NCBI GenBank assembly: GCA_963677165.2
Contig: CAXXSX010000002.1
Coordinates: forward strand, 1,984,001 to 2,048,000
Direction of reading: 5' to 3'
Length of the DNA: 64,000 nucleotides
Source: JAFGXT01 sp963677165
GTDB taxonomy: Bacteria > Verrucomicrobiota > Lentisphaeria > Victivallales > SZUA-371
Below, in pieces: positions 9,919-19,319 of this stretch. Within the stretch, counting starts at the first letter, position 1, and every line of letters begins with the position of its first letter. The position numbers and the translations under genes are program-made. Under the pieces are notes generated by a model that saw nothing but the letters and a program-made list of their open reading frames with translations, was not told where the DNA came from and did no database searches.

Positions 9919-10203
9919 ATGAAATCTCCATATGATGTTGTTAAAACCGTTCTGGTTACTGAAAAAACCGCCCAGCTGGCTGAGCAGAACAAATATGTTC
10001 TCAAGGTTGCCGTTGATGCGGAAAAGGTTGAGATCGGTAAGGCTGTCGAATCTCTTTTCGACGGAGTAAAAGTTAAGGATGTCAATGTAATGAATTACAG
10101 TGGCAAGCCGAAACGTGCGGGAAGAACCATGAAAATCGGTCATCGTTCTGATTGGAAGAAGGCTGTCGTGACTCTTTCCGAAGGTTCAATTGACTTATTA
10201 TAA
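9919..10203 (+). CDS. rplW: 50S ribosomal protein L23
   Basis: A 94-residue L23, the tunnel-exit protein that docks trigger factor and SRP. It has the family pattern of an N-terminal VVKTVLVTEKTAQLAEQNKY followed by the FDGVKVKDVNVMNYSGK region. AAGGAGGT immediately precedes the start. Short gaps to rplD (12 nt) and rplB (17 nt) support a single transcript. Confidence 0.97.
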   Translation: MKSPYDVVKTVLVTEKTAQLAEQNKYVLKVAVDAEKVEIGKAVESLFDGVKVKDVNVMNYSGKPKRAGRTMKIGHRSDWKKAVVTLSEGSIDLL

Positions 10204-10220
10204 TTCAAGGGTGATTAGAT

Positions 10221-11045
10221 ATGGGTATCACAGCATATAAACCGACGTCGCCGGGAAGACGCGACATGACGGTTTCGGATTACGTAGAGATTACTGCGTC
10301 TACTCCCGAGAAGAGTCTTGTCAAAGGAAAGGTCTCTACTGGCGGACGTAATAATCTGGGTCGGGTAACTACTCGTTTCCGTGGAGGCGGCAATAAACGC
10401 CGTTACCGCATGGTTGACTTCAAAAGAAACAAAGACGGTATTCCCGCAACAGTTAAAAGTATTGAGTACGATCCGAATCGTACTTCACACATCGCACTGC
10501 TTTATTATGCAGATGGCGAAAAATCATACATTATCGCACCGGTTGGTCTTAAAGTCGGCGATCAGGTAATGAGCGGCCCGAAAGCCGAAATCAAACCTGG
10601 TAATGCACTTCAGATCAAAGATATTCCGGTTGGTATTGTTGTGCATAACATCGAATTGCAGCCAGGTTGCGGTGCTAAACTGGTCAGATCGGCCGGTCAG
10701 AGTGCTGTTCTCCGTGGTAAAGATAACGGTTATGCTCAGTTCAAATTGCCTAGCGGTGAAGTTCGTATGATAAATCTTGAGTGCCGTGCAACAATTGGTA
10801 CTGTTGGTAATGGCGAAATCATGAATATCAAGATGGGTAAAGCCGGTAAGAAACGTTATCAGGGCAAACGTCCTCACGTTCGCGGTGTTGTTCAGAACCC
10901 GGTTGACCATCCGATGGGTGGTGGTGAAGGTCGTGCAAGCGGCGGTCATCCGAAGTCACCTTGGGGTCAGCTCGCAAAAGGTTACAGAACCCGCAATCCG
11001 CGTAAGGCTTCTGCTAAGTTTATTATTGAACGGAGGAAGAAATAA
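10221..11045 (+). CDS. rplB: 50S ribosomal protein L2
   Basis: A 274-residue L2, needed for subunit association and peptidyl-transferase architecture. The C-terminal GGGEGRASGGHPKSPWG, including the conserved His, is intact, as is the basic N-terminal extension RGGGNKRRYRMVDF. Its TAA shares one base with the ATG of rpsS, so the two genes are translationally coupled. Confidence 0.98.
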   Translation: MGITAYKPTSPGRRDMTVSDYVEITASTPEKSLVKGKVSTGGRNNLGRVTTRFRGGGNKRRYRMVDFKRNKDGIPATVKSIEYDPNRTSHIALLYYADGEKSYIIAPVGLKVGDQVMSGPKAEIKPGNALQIKDIPVGIVVHNIELQPGCGAKLVRSAGQSAVLRGKDNGYAQFKLPSGEVRMINLECRATIGTVGNGEIMNIKMGKAGKKRYQGKRPHVRGVVQNPVDHPMGGGEGRASGGHPKSPWGQLAKGYRTRNPRKASAKFIIERRKK

Positions 11046-11314
11046 TGTCCAGATCACTGAAAAAAGGTTTCTTTGTTGATGAGCACCTTCTGGCGAAAGT
11101 AGACAAAATGAATGCTTCCAATCAGAAGAAAGCGATCAAGACCTGGTCGCGCCGTTCAATGATTATTCCGGACTTTGTAGGTCATACCTTCAATGTACAC
11201 AACGGCAAAGCGTTCCAGACTGTTTTCGTTACAGAAAACATGGTTGGACACAAGCTTGGTGAGTTCTCTCACACTCGTGCATTCAAAATCCACGGGGTTG
11301 TTTCCGGTAAGTAA
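11045..11314 (+). CDS. rpsS: 30S ribosomal protein S19
   Basis: An 89-residue S19, a 30S head protein. It starts MSRSLKKGFFVDEHL and contains the conserved WSRRSMIIPDFVGHT and GHKLGEFSHTR. CGGAGGAAG in the end of rplB is the ribosome-binding site. In most bacteria rplV, rpsC and rplP follow directly. Here a strong terminator comes 25 bases later and the next gene is unrelated and on the other strand. Confidence 0.98.
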   Translation: MSRSLKKGFFVDEHLLAKVDKMNASNQKKAIKTWSRRSMIIPDFVGHTFNVHNGKAFQTVFVTENMVGHKLGEFSHTRAFKIHGVVSGK

Positions 11315-11338
11315 TTATTCGGACATATTGTGTTATAC

Positions 11339-11374
11339 AAGGAGCATTTCCAAAAGGAAATGCTCCTTTTTTTT
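11339..11374 (+). terminator. Strong Rho-independent terminator ending the ribosomal operon
   Basis: A 13-bp perfect stem (AAGGAGCATTTCC / GGAAATGCTCCTT) with an AAAA loop is followed by eight T at 11367-11374. It ends the rpsL-to-rpsS transcript. A second 7-bp palindrome, TGCGCCC-GGCA-GGGCGCA, lies at 11377-11394. The remaining bases up to 11597 hold nothing I recognise. Confidence 0.95.
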
Positions 11375-11597
11375 GGTGCGCCCGGCAGGGCGCAACGACT
11401 AGGGAGTGAAAGTACTCTGCGTGTTTGGTAAGTGGAAAGCTTTAGCTGGGATGTCAAGGGCTGTCATTCTGAGGTCTGGGATACTATCCTTAAATAAAAT
11501 ACTTACAGGTAAAGCATAAGCTCAATGTTGCTCTCTATGTGCTTATAATCTTCCTTGCATCTTTAAGATTATAAATCTGACTCCATAAACAACCTTC

Positions 11598-14030
11598 TTA
11601 TGTAGTAATATTGCGCTGTTTTTTCGGAGTAGCCATGATGGTTTGAACGACAATGGTTCGTTTGATAGCTATCTTTGCTTTTGCGGTATTTACTGGGAAC
11701 GGACTATATTCGAGCTGGTTATATAGGAAGAATACAGCAAGTGTGCTATTCCCCAGTTCCTGTTCTTTTTTGCCCAGCAGAGAGGCATAATCCAGGAGGT
11801 CCATATTGTTTATTCTGGGATATCCGTTTAGTTCAAGCATTTTACGAACGGCCAGGTAACAGTTGTGAATGGCCTGTTTGGGAGATTGTTCTCTTTGTTC
11901 CACAGCTTCTCGAATCCATCGTTTACAGCGATATTTTTCATAGATACGGTGCAGGAATTTGAATATAATTGGAATAATCATAATCAGCAGGCCAATTCCG
12001 ATTAAACAAATCAGTCCCAGAATGATATGGGTTTTAAACCAGTCACACATGTTCAGAAATCGGTTCTTCAGTGATTTTACCAGTTTTTCGATAGCTTTTT
12101 TGATTTTAGTAAATGTTTTTCTGAATGAGAAGCCTTTCTTTTTATTATCTGAACTCTTAAATTTTTCTATAAGGCGATCCATGGCTCCTCCAATGGTTTC
12201 CGGCAGCATCACGATATCATAAAGTATGCGGTCTGCAAGATCTTGTTTGATATCAGAGCCGTCCGATTCGCCCGGAGTCGCCAGTTCCTGAACTTTCATT
12301 GCCAGTTCCGGGGGCCTGACCTTCCATTCGTTGCCGAATGGATCATGCAGTCTTCCTATTGCGAACGGAGTTGTACGCGACACGATATATCCCGGTGGAG
12401 TTGCGTCAAGTGTCAGCCAGCCGTAACGGTCGAAAAACACCTGGGTCCAGGCGTGAGCATGATATTCATGAATCTCAAATAATTTAGTGAGGGCATTGTA
12501 ATTACCTGGAGAAAACCCGGTAACGACCCTTGAAGGTAGCCCGCATAGCCTTGTTAGTACAGCCAGGGAAGAGGCAAAATACTCACAATGTCCTTTTTTT
12601 AAATTAAATATAAAGAAATCTACAGCTTCACGTCCTGGCGGAGTTCTTTCCGAGTTTTGTTTGTATTTGTAATTTGTCCGCAGGTAGTTGCGCAGGATAA
12701 TTGCTTTTTTATATGGATCTCTAGTTGATTCGGTAAGTTTTTTTGCCAGTGATTTGAGTCTAGCGGATATTTTTTTCTTTGGAAGTTGAAGATAATGACT
12801 ACGTTTGGTTTTTTCTGGCCAATTGTCTTTTGACTTTTTAAGAACTTCTGTACTTGAAATGGCGGTATGTACTGAGTAGGAAAAAGGCAAGCCGGGATAG
12901 TTCTGATTTTTTTTAAAGGAGGACCGATAAAAATTAGATTCCAGTTTTGGGGAAAAAATATTATTTAAGTTGTAATATTCCGGTCGATAAGCGGTGTAAA
13001 GAACCGGAGATATCCATTTTTCAATGGTAAACTCCAGTAAGATGGATTTACTATCGTCTTCTTTTTTCATTTTTTTCTGACGAGTCATATAGCGGGTAGC
13101 TGACCAGGTGTCACCGTCATAATGGTCATACATTTGTCCTACCCAGTAGAGCTTGGCCGGGGATTTGACCCTGAATACCAGATCCTTACCCGGAGGAGCA
13201 GCTCCGCTGCCGTCACTACTCATGCCCTGCTTGGATTTTGCTTTGACTTTTGGTCCTTTTTTACCTGCGGTTGTGGGCTTTTTGCCGGGAATTGTAGCCC
13301 CGGTGGTACTTCTCCTTACATGTTTCATTTTGAACCAGTTATTCACTTTTGGCGGTAGATAACTGGTATTTGTGTTCTTAAAAGAAGTAATAAATAACCC
13401 TTCTCCTCTGACTTCTTCCGTAGGCATAAGGGTGTAAAAGTATATCCAGAAAAGAAGCAACAGTATCAGGTGAATCAGAATTTTTCCCCAGTTGTACTTG
13501 AAGACCTTTATCTTGAGGGTGGGATCCCCGGTTAGCGCATTGACTCTTGATCCGTAAATCATGAACATTACCAGTATAAATGCAATCGGAACAATTGCCA
13601 GATAGATCGTTCGAGGCAGCAGGGAGCCGTACAGCATAAGCAGAACACTGATCAGCAGCATGTAACCGTAAGTTCTGGCTTTATGTGAAAACGAAAATAC
13701 CAGGGCCATGAGGCATATGCCCTCAATTAGTACCATGTCGATTGGAATGTGGCGGGATAATCTGTATGCGCCCCATATAAATGTAGCCGCGATCATCAGC
13801 CACATAAGGATTTTCCTGGCGTAGATGGGAAATATTCGGTATGGGATATAAGCTGCAGCGAAACAGGGAACAACAAGTGCCAGTACGGATACCGTATAGT
13901 AAGGGTGTCCATGCTGCCACAAAGCGGCTATTATCCCCAGGATCATCATCACAAAGTAGATCCAGTGATATGGCACTCTTTCCGGCCTGTCTGTGGCTTT
14001 TTTGCCTTTTTTTCTTTTTTCTATACTCAT
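11598..14030 (-). CDS. TgpA-like membrane protein with periplasmic transglutaminase domain
   Basis: An 810-residue membrane protein of the DUF3488/TgpA type. About six hydrophobic helices fill the first 190 residues. A large extracytoplasmic domain follows with a transglutaminase-like core: catalytic Cys in GHCEYFASSLAVL (about residue 481), His in HAHAWTQVFFD (about 525) and Asp in WLTLDATPPG (about 541). One more membrane helix (about 665-690) precedes a cytoplasmic DUF4129-like tail. It is the last gene of a minus-strand operon FHA-MoxR, DUF58, TgpA, a widespread trio of unclear function thought to act at the cell envelope. Whether it crosslinks or cleaves peptides cannot be told from sequence. 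Confidence 0.88.
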   Translation of the reverse strand: MSIEKRKKGKKATDRPERVPYHWIYFVMMILGIIAALWQHGHPYYTVSVLALVVPCFAAAYIPYRIFPIYARKILMWLMIAATFIWGAYRLSRHIPIDMVLIEGICLMALVFSFSHKARTYGYMLLISVLLMLYGSLLPRTIYLAIVPIAFILVMFMIYGSRVNALTGDPTLKIKVFKYNWGKILIHLILLLLFWIYFYTLMPTEEVRGEGLFITSFKNTNTSYLPPKVNNWFKMKHVRRSTTGATIPGKKPTTAGKKGPKVKAKSKQGMSSDGSGAAPPGKDLVFRVKSPAKLYWVGQMYDHYDGDTWSATRYMTRQKKMKKEDDSKSILLEFTIEKWISPVLYTAYRPEYYNLNNIFSPKLESNFYRSSFKKNQNYPGLPFSYSVHTAISSTEVLKKSKDNWPEKTKRSHYLQLPKKKISARLKSLAKKLTESTRDPYKKAIILRNYLRTNYKYKQNSERTPPGREAVDFFIFNLKKGHCEYFASSLAVLTRLCGLPSRVVTGFSPGNYNALTKLFEIHEYHAHAWTQVFFDRYGWLTLDATPPGYIVSRTTPFAIGRLHDPFGNEWKVRPPELAMKVQELATPGESDGSDIKQDLADRILYDIVMLPETIGGAMDRLIEKFKSSDNKKKGFSFRKTFTKIKKAIEKLVKSLKNRFLNMCDWFKTHIILGLICLIGIGLLIMIIPIIFKFLHRIYEKYRCKRWIREAVEQREQSPKQAIHNCYLAVRKMLELNGYPRINNMDLLDYASLLGKKEQELGNSTLAVFFLYNQLEYSPFPVNTAKAKIAIKRTIVVQTIMATPKKQRNITT

Positions 14031-14045
14031 ATATGACTTATGGGG

Positions 14046-15278
14046 TTACTCATGAACCAGCAACTTGAATAAATCAGTATCTTGTTTGGCGATAACCGGT
14101 ACAACCGCCCCTGAGGAAACGATGTCAATATCTATACTTTTTATTTTAGCAGGTCTACCCTGTTCTTTCGAAGGGAATAATTTGCGCGGAGCGTAGATCC
14201 ATCGCGTTTCTACTCCGCGTCCGATTAGGATTTCCAGTTTTTCCGAAAGGTTTTCCGGTTCAGACATGCTCAGGCAGTAAAAAATTGAATTATACGCGAA
14301 GCGGTCAAGTTCTGAATCAATCAGTTCGGTTATGGTGGTTTTTCCGGGTTGAATTATGGTCAGGGAGCTAAGGATGTCATCGCTGATGCTGACTGCCTCG
14401 CCGTGGAATTTTATGACGTTGTCATTGTTTGCACTGACAAAAGTTAAACGGCAGTGCATCCCTGCCAACTGGTTCACTATGGATGCTGCTGTTTTAATAA
14501 TAAATTCAAAGTTATTTTCAAAAAAGTCATACCCCATCTGTTTTTTTTCAGAGTCAAGAATGATATAGATGTGAGAAATACTGTTAGCTTCAAATTCCTT
14601 AACCATTAATTTCCCGTGGCGCGCACTGGCTTTCCAGTGAATGAAACGCATTTCGTCATAATGGGAATATTCCCGGACTCCAAAAAATTCCTGTCCCAAT
14701 CCGGAAACGCCGAGGGGACGTCCGTTAACCGACATCGCCGCCTGACGTCGCTGAAATTTCAAACCTTGTCCTAGATTGCAGATCTGCGGTTTGATCATTA
14801 CTTCTCCCGGAATATCGAATTTCCTTATTCTACAGAAGAAACCGCCGGGATCGCCGCCGATCAGATCCAGCCGTTTCAGTGGATAAAAACCTCGTTTTAT
14901 TGCTGGGATCGGACGTTTTACCAGTCTGGATTCATGTGGAGCCAAAGCCTCAACCGGTTCGTAAAAGAAGGGATATTTCTCTGTAAAGTCCAGTTGTTCA
15001 CGGACAACAATTCCCTGTCGCCATTGCCAGCTTTCGTTGGTGATGACAAACGGCAGGAAGACATTGGAGCCGCAGTTGCCGTCACGATTCGGCATTCGGT
15101 CGATAGTTATGCGGTGTATTGAAAAGAATGCCAGAACAAAGCTTGAAGCGGCAATCGACAGCATAGCAGAAGCGATCAGGGCTGTCGTCAGATTTACATT
15201 TACGATAGCAGCCCCGGTACAACCTGCGGAAGCCAGCAGCATAACCACTCCCCGCAGCGTCGGGCGGATCATGATCAT
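14046..15278 (-). CDS. DUF58 domain protein
   Basis: A 410-residue DUF58 protein. Two N-terminal hydrophobic helices (about residues 8-52) are followed by a beta-rich segment. The DUF58 signature RFIHWKASARHGKLMVKEFE lies near residue 205, leading into a von Willebrand-like fold (IYIILDSEKKQMG). The start overlaps the end of the FHA-MoxR gene by four bases and the end lies 15 bases before the TgpA-like gene, so the three are one operon. DUF58 proteins usually partner MoxR ATPases; the molecular role is unknown. Confidence 0.9.
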   Translation of the reverse strand: MIMIRPTLRGVVMLLASAGCTGAAIVNVNLTTALIASAMLSIAASSFVLAFFSIHRITIDRMPNRDGNCGSNVFLPFVITNESWQWRQGIVVREQLDFTEKYPFFYEPVEALAPHESRLVKRPIPAIKRGFYPLKRLDLIGGDPGGFFCRIRKFDIPGEVMIKPQICNLGQGLKFQRRQAAMSVNGRPLGVSGLGQEFFGVREYSHYDEMRFIHWKASARHGKLMVKEFEANSISHIYIILDSEKKQMGYDFFENNFEFIIKTAASIVNQLAGMHCRLTFVSANNDNVIKFHGEAVSISDDILSSLTIIQPGKTTITELIDSELDRFAYNSIFYCLSMSEPENLSEKLEILIGRGVETRWIYAPRKLFPSKEQGRPAKIKSIDIDIVSSGAVVPVIAKQDTDLFKLLVHE

Positions 15279-16567
15279 AGACCTTCTTCCTCGTTGTCGA
15301 TAGGAATGGAATCAAGTATCTCGTTGAGAACGTCTTCGGTTGAGCTCCATTCACCGTGATAACGGAGTTTTAGTGTCATACGGTGTCCAAATACTGGAAC
15401 TACCATATCGCGTACATCATGTGGAATTACATATTCTCGTCCATGGTATGCGGCCAGAGCCTGGCTGATATGCATCAGAGCCAGTGAAGCTCGCGGACTG
15501 CAGCCGTTGCCAATGGCTTGATGACTACGGGTAGCATTGGATATTTTAACGATGTAATCCATAATTGCGTCTGAGATATGAACTCGTCTTACCAGTGCCT
15601 GACATTGAACGATATCAATCGCCTTAACAACATAGGAGATATCTTTCAGTGGATGACTTTCTTTCTGAGAGGCCAGAATTTCCTTTTCGGTATCTTCTGA
15701 CGGATAACCGATTGACAGCCGCATCATAAAGCGGTCAAGCTGAGGTTCGGGAAGCGGATAAGTTCCAAGGTAATCGTCTGGGTTCTGGGTGGCGATAACG
15801 AAGAATGGTTTCGGTAGAACGCGCGGATTACCGTCAATGGTTACAACCGATTCCGACATGGCTTCAAGCAAACTCGATTGGGTTCTTGGGGTAGTACGGT
15901 TAATTTCATCAGCGAGGATGATATTACCGAAAATCGGGCCGGGCATAAATGAAAAATCTTTGCTTTCTTCGTTATAAATATTCATGCCGAGAATATCCGA
16001 CGGCAACAGGTCAGGAGTAAATTGTATACGTTTGAATGAGCCCTGAATGGATTTTGAGATAGCTTGTGCCAGAATACTTTTTCCGACTCCTGGAGTGTCT
16101 TCCAGCAGAATATGTCCATCTGCAAGCATACAGACAATGACGTTACGAATAATTTCGGGTTTGCCTTTAAGAACCTTTCCTACATTTTCCTCGATCTTGT
16201 CGATGCAGTCGCGCAGGAATTCAAAAGAATAGTAATCTGCTCCGCTCAACGATTCATCACGCGTTTTGAGATTGTCCGGATCGTTGAATACAAATACGCT
16301 GCTGCTTATTTGGATACGGTCCATATGTTTCAGTTCAAATTCGGTGTCAATCGGCTTGGAATTGACAAAGGTACCGTTTGAACTGTTCAAATCTTCGATA
16401 TATACTTTCCCATCACGCCGGGTCACCTTGGAATGCTTGCGGGAGACGTCACTGCTGTCTAAAATTATGTCGCAATCGAAATCTCTTCCAATCAAGATAA
16501 CATCCTGGGTAAGATCAATTTCGGTGCTTTTTTTACTGAAGCTTTCCTGAAGGGTAAAAGTCGGCAT
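15275..16567 (-). CDS. FHA domain fused to MoxR-family AAA+ ATPase
   Basis: A 430-residue fusion. Residues about 1-95 form a forkhead-associated domain (IGRDFDCDIILDSSDVSRKH, then LNSSNGTFVN), which binds phosphothreonine peptides. Residues about 125-425 form a MoxR ATPase with Walker A DTPGVGKS (about 157), Walker B ILADEINR (about 214) and sensor segment FFVIATQNP. MoxR ATPases normally act as chaperones for VWA/DUF58 partners. The covalent FHA domain suggests that assembly is gated by Ser/Thr phosphorylation. No kinase gene lies in the window. Confidence 0.9.
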   Translation of the reverse strand: MPTFTLQESFSKKSTEIDLTQDVILIGRDFDCDIILDSSDVSRKHSKVTRRDGKVYIEDLNSSNGTFVNSKPIDTEFELKHMDRIQISSSVFVFNDPDNLKTRDESLSGADYYSFEFLRDCIDKIEENVGKVLKGKPEIIRNVIVCMLADGHILLEDTPGVGKSILAQAISKSIQGSFKRIQFTPDLLPSDILGMNIYNEESKDFSFMPGPIFGNIILADEINRTTPRTQSSLLEAMSESVVTIDGNPRVLPKPFFVIATQNPDDYLGTYPLPEPQLDRFMMRLSIGYPSEDTEKEILASQKESHPLKDISYVVKAIDIVQCQALVRRVHISDAIMDYIVKISNATRSHQAIGNGCSPRASLALMHISQALAAYHGREYVIPHDVRDMVVPVFGHRMTLKLRYHGEWSSTEDVLNEILDSIPIDNEEEGL

Positions 16568-16609
16568 AGTCCATCCTCGGATTATTCAATAATGAAATCA
16601 TGTTACTAG

Positions 16610-16638
16610 AAAATAATCTGAAAACATGCATAAGTCAA
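16610..16638 (-). promoter_or_regulatory. Candidate promoter for the FHA-MoxR operon
   Basis: On the minus strand TTGACT (16633-16638) is followed after 17 bases by TATTTT (16610-16615), about 45 bases upstream of the ATG at 16567. The -35 box is good and the -10 box is poor, so the call is tentative. The rest of the gap to 16777 shows nothing else. Confidence 0.35.
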
Positions 16639-16777
16639 ATTCAAAGTCACATGGTTCAGTATAGTTTTGTGAAAAAACATGCACATCTTGTCATTACGGA
16701 AGGAAGCAGTATGTTTTCGTATTTCATTCTGCTTGCAAAAACGGTGTCGACGGGTTAAATTTATTACTCGTAATTAT

Positions 16778-17350
16778 ATGAAAAATAGTCTATCAGGAAG
16801 AGCATTGAGTAATCAGGAAAAATCAGCCGAGGTCGCCGCAGTCATTGTCAGCGAATCGAAACGGCGCGGATATATTGACGGGTCCTTACCGGTTATCGCG
16901 GAGCTGGCGGATATCGAAAAACAGCTTTTTATGCAGATGGCTGCAAAAATTAAAGAGTATTCTTCTGTTCGTCCGGAGGATTCGTTGAATCAGGATGAAG
17001 TGCTGTCGCTGTTTATCTTTGTCTATGCGAAAGCGGCGGAAGCAGTGTCCAGTTATCTGCGCAAGGCCGAGTTTGAATATAAGTTTGGTGGTATGTTTGA
17101 CGGCCGGGTTCCCCTTGAAGTTGAGGAAAACCTGATTGAGTATATGAAGAATGTTAAGTTCGGAGATGACATGTATTCCGCCTTTGCGGACTGGACGGCT
17201 GACAATCCGGAATTTTGCACTGAACACGGAATCCATCCGGTTTTGCCGTTGCTGGAAGCTCTGAAATGGTCGTTTCGTATTGCATCCGGGTTGGTAATCC
17301 GTTTTTTTGAGAAGCTGGAAGCTAAAAGATCGAATGGGGCGGCCTTTTAG
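16778..17350 (+). CDS. Hypothetical protein, 190 aa
   Basis: Not recognised. The frame is open upstream to 16679, but the region before Met at 16778 is Cys/Arg-rich and unlike the rest, so the internal ATG is preferred; no strong ribosome-binding site is visible for either. The product is soluble, mostly helical and mildly acidic, with an Ala-rich helix (FVYAKAAEAVSSYLRKAEFE) and no signal or membrane segment. Its 3' end overlaps the convergent DUF2225 gene by 29 bases, which is unusual. The overlap region reads well in both frames, so both ends may be genuine. Confidence 0.6.
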   Translation: MKNSLSGRALSNQEKSAEVAAVIVSESKRRGYIDGSLPVIAELADIEKQLFMQMAAKIKEYSSVRPEDSLNQDEVLSLFIFVYAKAAEAVSSYLRKAEFEYKFGGMFDGRVPLEVEENLIEYMKNVKFGDDMYSAFADWTADNPEFCTEHGIHPVLPLLEALKWSFRIASGLVIRFFEKLEAKRSNGAAF

Positions 17351-18308
17351 ATTCATCCAGATAAATTTCCTGGGTTTGGTCGGGAGGCGGTTCTTCTTCT
17401 TTAGACAAGTCTGCAATGAGTTTTTCCGTGTCTCTGGAGAATTGTTCGAGTATGTGAATTCGATGAAGAATCTGCCGTCTTAAATTATCCCGTTTGGTTC
17501 TGTCGTATTTATGCCTTGCAGCAAAGCAGGCTTTACTGGCGATATTGGCGCTTTGGGACAACAACTCCAACCCCTGATCAATATTTTTCAGTTTGATATT
17601 CAACCGGCCCATTACTTGTAATAGCTGGTGTTCTGTTCCATCCGGGTCGTCCGGACGCAAATTGTCATATGCGGTTTCATAATACTTTAGTGCTCTTCGA
17701 GCCGCATCCGTTGAGCACATTGGCGGCTCCGGCCAAATTTTATGTAATTCTCCATAGAGTCCGGTCATATGTGCCATGGTTTGGTTTCTCAATGGCCAGT
17801 TTTCCAGATCCTGGAACAGCCAGTTAAGATGCATATAGTAACGGGCAAGAGTGGACGTTTCATGACGTCGGAACAAATCGAATTGTTCTAAGTGGTATAT
17901 CGCGATGTAATGGCGTTTGATTGCCTGAAAGAAGTTTATTCCAAAATCAGAGGTAATTTCAGCCAGTATTTCCAATACCTTGCGATAATTTGCATTTTGG
18001 TAGAGCTTCAGGGTGTCCTTTCGGAACTTTTCAACAGTGGTCGAAGAATTTGCAGCGGGGTCTCTGAACATCTGGTGGTTGGCGCAGAAAGCACAATGCG
18101 GACATTCCCACATGTAATATAGTGTGGGATAGCATTTAATCGTCTGATTTTCGATCCATTTGACAATCGGTTTCAGGTCGATTTCCTTGCCGGTTGTCTT
18201 GTATGAACTTTCCAGGAGATAAACCTGGTCACTCTTCCAGTTACAAACAGGACATTGCGCGTTTACAGTACGTAATGATCTGGTATGGCTGTTGCCAATC
18301 CTCTCCAT
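17322..18308 (-). CDS. DUF2225 family protein
   Basis: A 328-residue protein with the DUF2225 pattern: an N-terminal CPVC (about residue 19), a segment running into CPHCAFCANHQMF (about residue 75), then a helical repeat-like body. The two CxxC pairs probably bind one zinc ion. The family is common in spirochaetes and anaerobes and its function is unknown. The C-terminus is rich in acidic and proline residues (EEEPPPDQTQ). The start at 18308 is an ATG. No operon partner is apparent. Confidence 0.75.
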   Translation of the reverse strand: MERIGNSHTRSLRTVNAQCPVCNWKSDQVYLLESSYKTTGKEIDLKPIVKWIENQTIKCYPTLYYMWECPHCAFCANHQMFRDPAANSSTTVEKFRKDTLKLYQNANYRKVLEILAEITSDFGINFFQAIKRHYIAIYHLEQFDLFRRHETSTLARYYMHLNWLFQDLENWPLRNQTMAHMTGLYGELHKIWPEPPMCSTDAARRALKYYETAYDNLRPDDPDGTEHQLLQVMGRLNIKLKNIDQGLELLSQSANIASKACFAARHKYDRTKRDNLRRQILHRIHILEQFSRDTEKLIADLSKEEEPPPDQTQEIYLDESKRPPHSIF

Positions 18309-18512
18309 TTTTTTGCCTCGGATCCAGATATGGTTATTATTTTGACTTCTTCTTCAAATAGTACTGCTGTAAAGTAATTATACAGGGCATGAGTTCAAAA
18401 AACAACAGGAGCAATTAATTTATTCGATAAAGATTCAATTGAGCTGAAAAAGTTTGTTCCGGAGGACCTACTTGAAAAAAAACGTATTGATGATATACTG
18501 AAATATTCTACC

Positions 18513-19175
18513 ATGAAAAAGGATCAGTTAAGCATGGATTTAGCCAGGAAATTTAAACAATATCTACTGGACGAACATTTTAGTCCGGGTGATCACATTC
18601 CCAGAGAACTTGAGCTGGCCGATAAGTTTCATACCAGCCGTGCTAAAATTCGTGCCGTTCTGGTACATCTTACCCATCTCGGTATTCTTAACCGAGTGAA
18701 AAACCGTGGAACGATTATTTCTGTTGATCCGCAGGAAAAAATCCAGGAAGAACTAACATTCTGCTTTGAAATTGCAAATTATGGTTTTGAGGATATTAAG
18801 GAAGCACGGCTTCATCTGGAGTTGGCAATTGTGCCACTGATCCTGTCCCGAATGAATCCGGCGATTCTTGACCGCATCAATGAAAATCTGTTGAGACAGC
18901 AAGAAGTTGTTGAACAGCGCTTGGGCGGCGCTGTATTTGACCGTTACGATATGGAATTTCACCTGTTGCTGTTAGAAGCTTCACACAACCAGAGCCTGAA
19001 AATCTTTTCCAATATCCTGCTGATGACTTTTAACCGTTGTTATCGCGCCAAATTCCTTGATCCCGAGGCCAATGCCGTTACTCTTGAAAAGCATCGCCAA
19101 ATTATGCAGGCCATTTGTGACAAGGATAAAGCTTTGCTTGAATGCCTGATCCGCGAGCATATTGATATTACCTGA
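18513..19175 (+). CDS. GntR-family regulator, FadR/FCD subgroup
   Basis: A 220-residue regulator. The N-terminal winged helix (LARKFKQYLLDEHFSPGDHI, then LELADKFHTSRAKIRAVLVH) binds DNA. The C-terminal all-helical FCD domain has the acidic and His residues that usually hold a metal near the effector (EARLHLELA, YDMEFHLLLLEASHNQSL, REHIDIT). FCD regulators of this size often sense sugar acids. It lies upstream of, and on the same strand as, the dehydrogenase operon at 19392-22650, so it is probably its local regulator. The frame stays open without an ATG for about 100 bases upstream. Confidence 0.88.
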   Translation: MKKDQLSMDLARKFKQYLLDEHFSPGDHIPRELELADKFHTSRAKIRAVLVHLTHLGILNRVKNRGTIISVDPQEKIQEELTFCFEIANYGFEDIKEARLHLELAIVPLILSRMNPAILDRINENLLRQQEVVEQRLGGAVFDRYDMEFHLLLLEASHNQSLKIFSNILLMTFNRCYRAKFLDPEANAVTLEKHRQIMQAICDKDKALLECLIREHIDIT

Positions 19176-19319
19176 TTCGTAATAGGTCACTTGTTTTCTT
19201 AGAGAATGAAATTCGGAGATGCGTTTAGGAAACGGAATGATTGTACTTCCAGGGTAAAAATGGGAGTGACCCCTTATTCTTGATTTTTGAAAAATATATT
19301 TATTCTAGCAATATCTACC

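Noticed and set aside
18414..18512. Open frame continuing upstream of the GntR regulator's ATG
   Set aside because: It has no ATG, GTG or TTG start in frame; the ATG at 18513 places the winged helix where the family has it. A sequencing error or a rare start cannot be fully excluded.
19250..19290. Remnant insertion sequence marked by GGGAGTGACCCC
   Set aside because: The motif is suggestive of palindromes near REP-type transposases, but a single short copy without a transposase or terminal repeats is not enough.
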